From FEN-33 sp963768775 (lineage in GTDB: Archaea; Thermoplasmatota; Thermoplasmata; Methanomassiliicoccales; UBA472): a DNA stretch of 64,000 nt. The translations under genes and the position numbers were made by a program. Below, piece after piece: positions 63,391-64,000 of the stretch. Under the pieces are notes generated by a model. The model was not told where the DNA came from. It saw only the letters and a list, made by a program, of their open reading frames with translations, and ran no database searches. The stretch covers positions 228,657-292,656 of the forward strand of contig CAVYIY010000005.1 in assembly GCA_963768775.1 (NCBI GenBank). Reading direction: 5' to 3'. The first letter of the stretch is position 1; every line of letters starts with the position of its first letter.

Positions 63391-64000
63391 GTTTCCTCCG
63401 GGGGTGGTGAACACTGTTTACGGAGATGGGAAACAGGTAATAACTCCTCTGATGAAGTCGGGTAAAGTCGACGTCCTTGCTTTTATAGGGTCAAGCAAAA
63501 CCGCGGATGCATTGAAAAGCATCCATCCAAAACCTCACAGACTAAAGATCGGTGCTCGTGCTTCTCCAGAAGCCAAGAATCCCGCAATTATTTTTGTCCG
63601 ACGCCGACCTGGAAGTTGCCGTGAAGGAATGCGTCGGCGGGAGCCTTGCCTTTAACGGACAACGCTGTACCGCTTTAAAAATTTTTATTCGTGCATAAGA
63701 GTATTTGCGGGAGAGTTCATGAATAAGTTTGTTGAGGAAGTGGCGAAAAGCTGAGGGTAGGTATGCCATGGGAAAAGGATGTGACCATAATGCCTTTACC
63801 GGGGAAAGGAAAAGGGAGCTTTTCTTAAAGGGCTTTCCGAAGATGCAAAAAGACACGGGGCTCGTGTTATAAACAAATCCGGCGAAACTGTAGATAAAAC
63901 CGTTTTTATCCGACCGTGCTTTATCCGGTTAATTCCCGTATGCGCCTGTATCACGAAGAGCAGTTTGGTCCGTTAGTTCCGATAGCGTCGTTTGAAGATC
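63388..64000 (+). pseudogene. GapN-type aldehyde dehydrogenase fragment with many frameshifts
   Basis: The fragment begins FPPGVVNTVYGDGKQ and continues VDVLAFIGSSKTADALK, NPAII, SDADLEVAVKECVGGSLAFN, GQRCTAL, VGMPWEKDVTIMPLP, YPVNSRMRLYHEEQFGPLVP. That is the middle of a non-phosphorylating NADP-dependent glyceraldehyde-3-phosphate dehydrogenase (ALDH family), including the catalytic Cys in GQRCTAL. The frame changes at least five times, at 63588, about 63690, 63720, 63755 and 63820. Base composition is poorer in GC than the adjoining alaS. It runs off the window. The family call is firm; its origin in the same genome is doubtful. Confidence 0.75.

Noticed and set aside
63326..63655. 109-residue gene at the alaS/gapN junction
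   Set aside because: It joins antisense alaS sequence to a gapN piece and ends at a frameshift; it is not a real protein.

Overview
The window looks like chromosomal DNA from an uncultured euryarchaeon, perhaps a member of the Thermoplasmatota; the phylum is inferred, not shown. The support is archaeal: the large subunit of DNA polymerase D (DP2), a uS13-uS4-uS11-Rpo3 cluster with an iron-sulfur Rpo3, archaeal AlaRS, a Nog1/Obg-type GTPase, TATA boxes before several genes, and many GTG/TTG starts. TAG is a common stop codon, which argues against an organism that routinely reads it as pyrrolysine. I found no rRNA, tRNA or CRISPR array.

Layout. 0-2 kb: a lone virus-type terminase large subunit with a cluster of TCTAA boxes upstream. 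2-12.7 kb: mostly housekeeping genes, namely a DEAD-box helicase, small zinc-ribbon and winged-helix proteins, a receiver protein beside a PAS protein with a degenerate kinase core, an NfeD-slipin pair, a LemA-TPM pair (LemA frameshifted), a frameshifted anion permease, an Lrp regulator and a NUDIX hydrolase. 12.7-54.3 kb: a long accessory region, often AT-rich, with generous intergenic spaces. It holds two HEPN-type proteins, a possible papain-fold peptidase, an expanded family of membrane proteins with a PH-like C-terminal part, zinc-ribbon membrane proteins, and large surface proteins built from BspA-type leucine-rich repeats, fibronectin III domains, a sedolisin and a zincin. It also holds several decayed genes and ends with a ribbon-helix-helix gene and a tyrosine recombinase. 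54.3-63.4 kb: core information-processing genes, including a frameshifted DP2, and alaS. 63.4-64 kb: a badly frameshifted gapN-type aldehyde dehydrogenase fragment abutting a truncated alaS, most likely a chimeric, low-quality contig end.

The accessory region carries short dispersed intergenic repeats, all seen in one orientation although the genes around them face both ways. Several end in a common AAACCC plus pyrimidine tract. Two of them lead into a stem whose arms differ in a compensating way. A 295-bp segment is identical between two decayed paralogs whose flanks have diverged, which suggests gene conversion or an assembly effect. The tyrosine recombinase, the terminase and a 14-bp repeat at both edges of the region fit an integrated element, but its extent is unproven.

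Frameshifts occur in lemA, the permease, a secreted protein near 43 kb, DP2 and gapN. Some may be sequencing errors rather than biology, so every broken gene here needs a check against reads.
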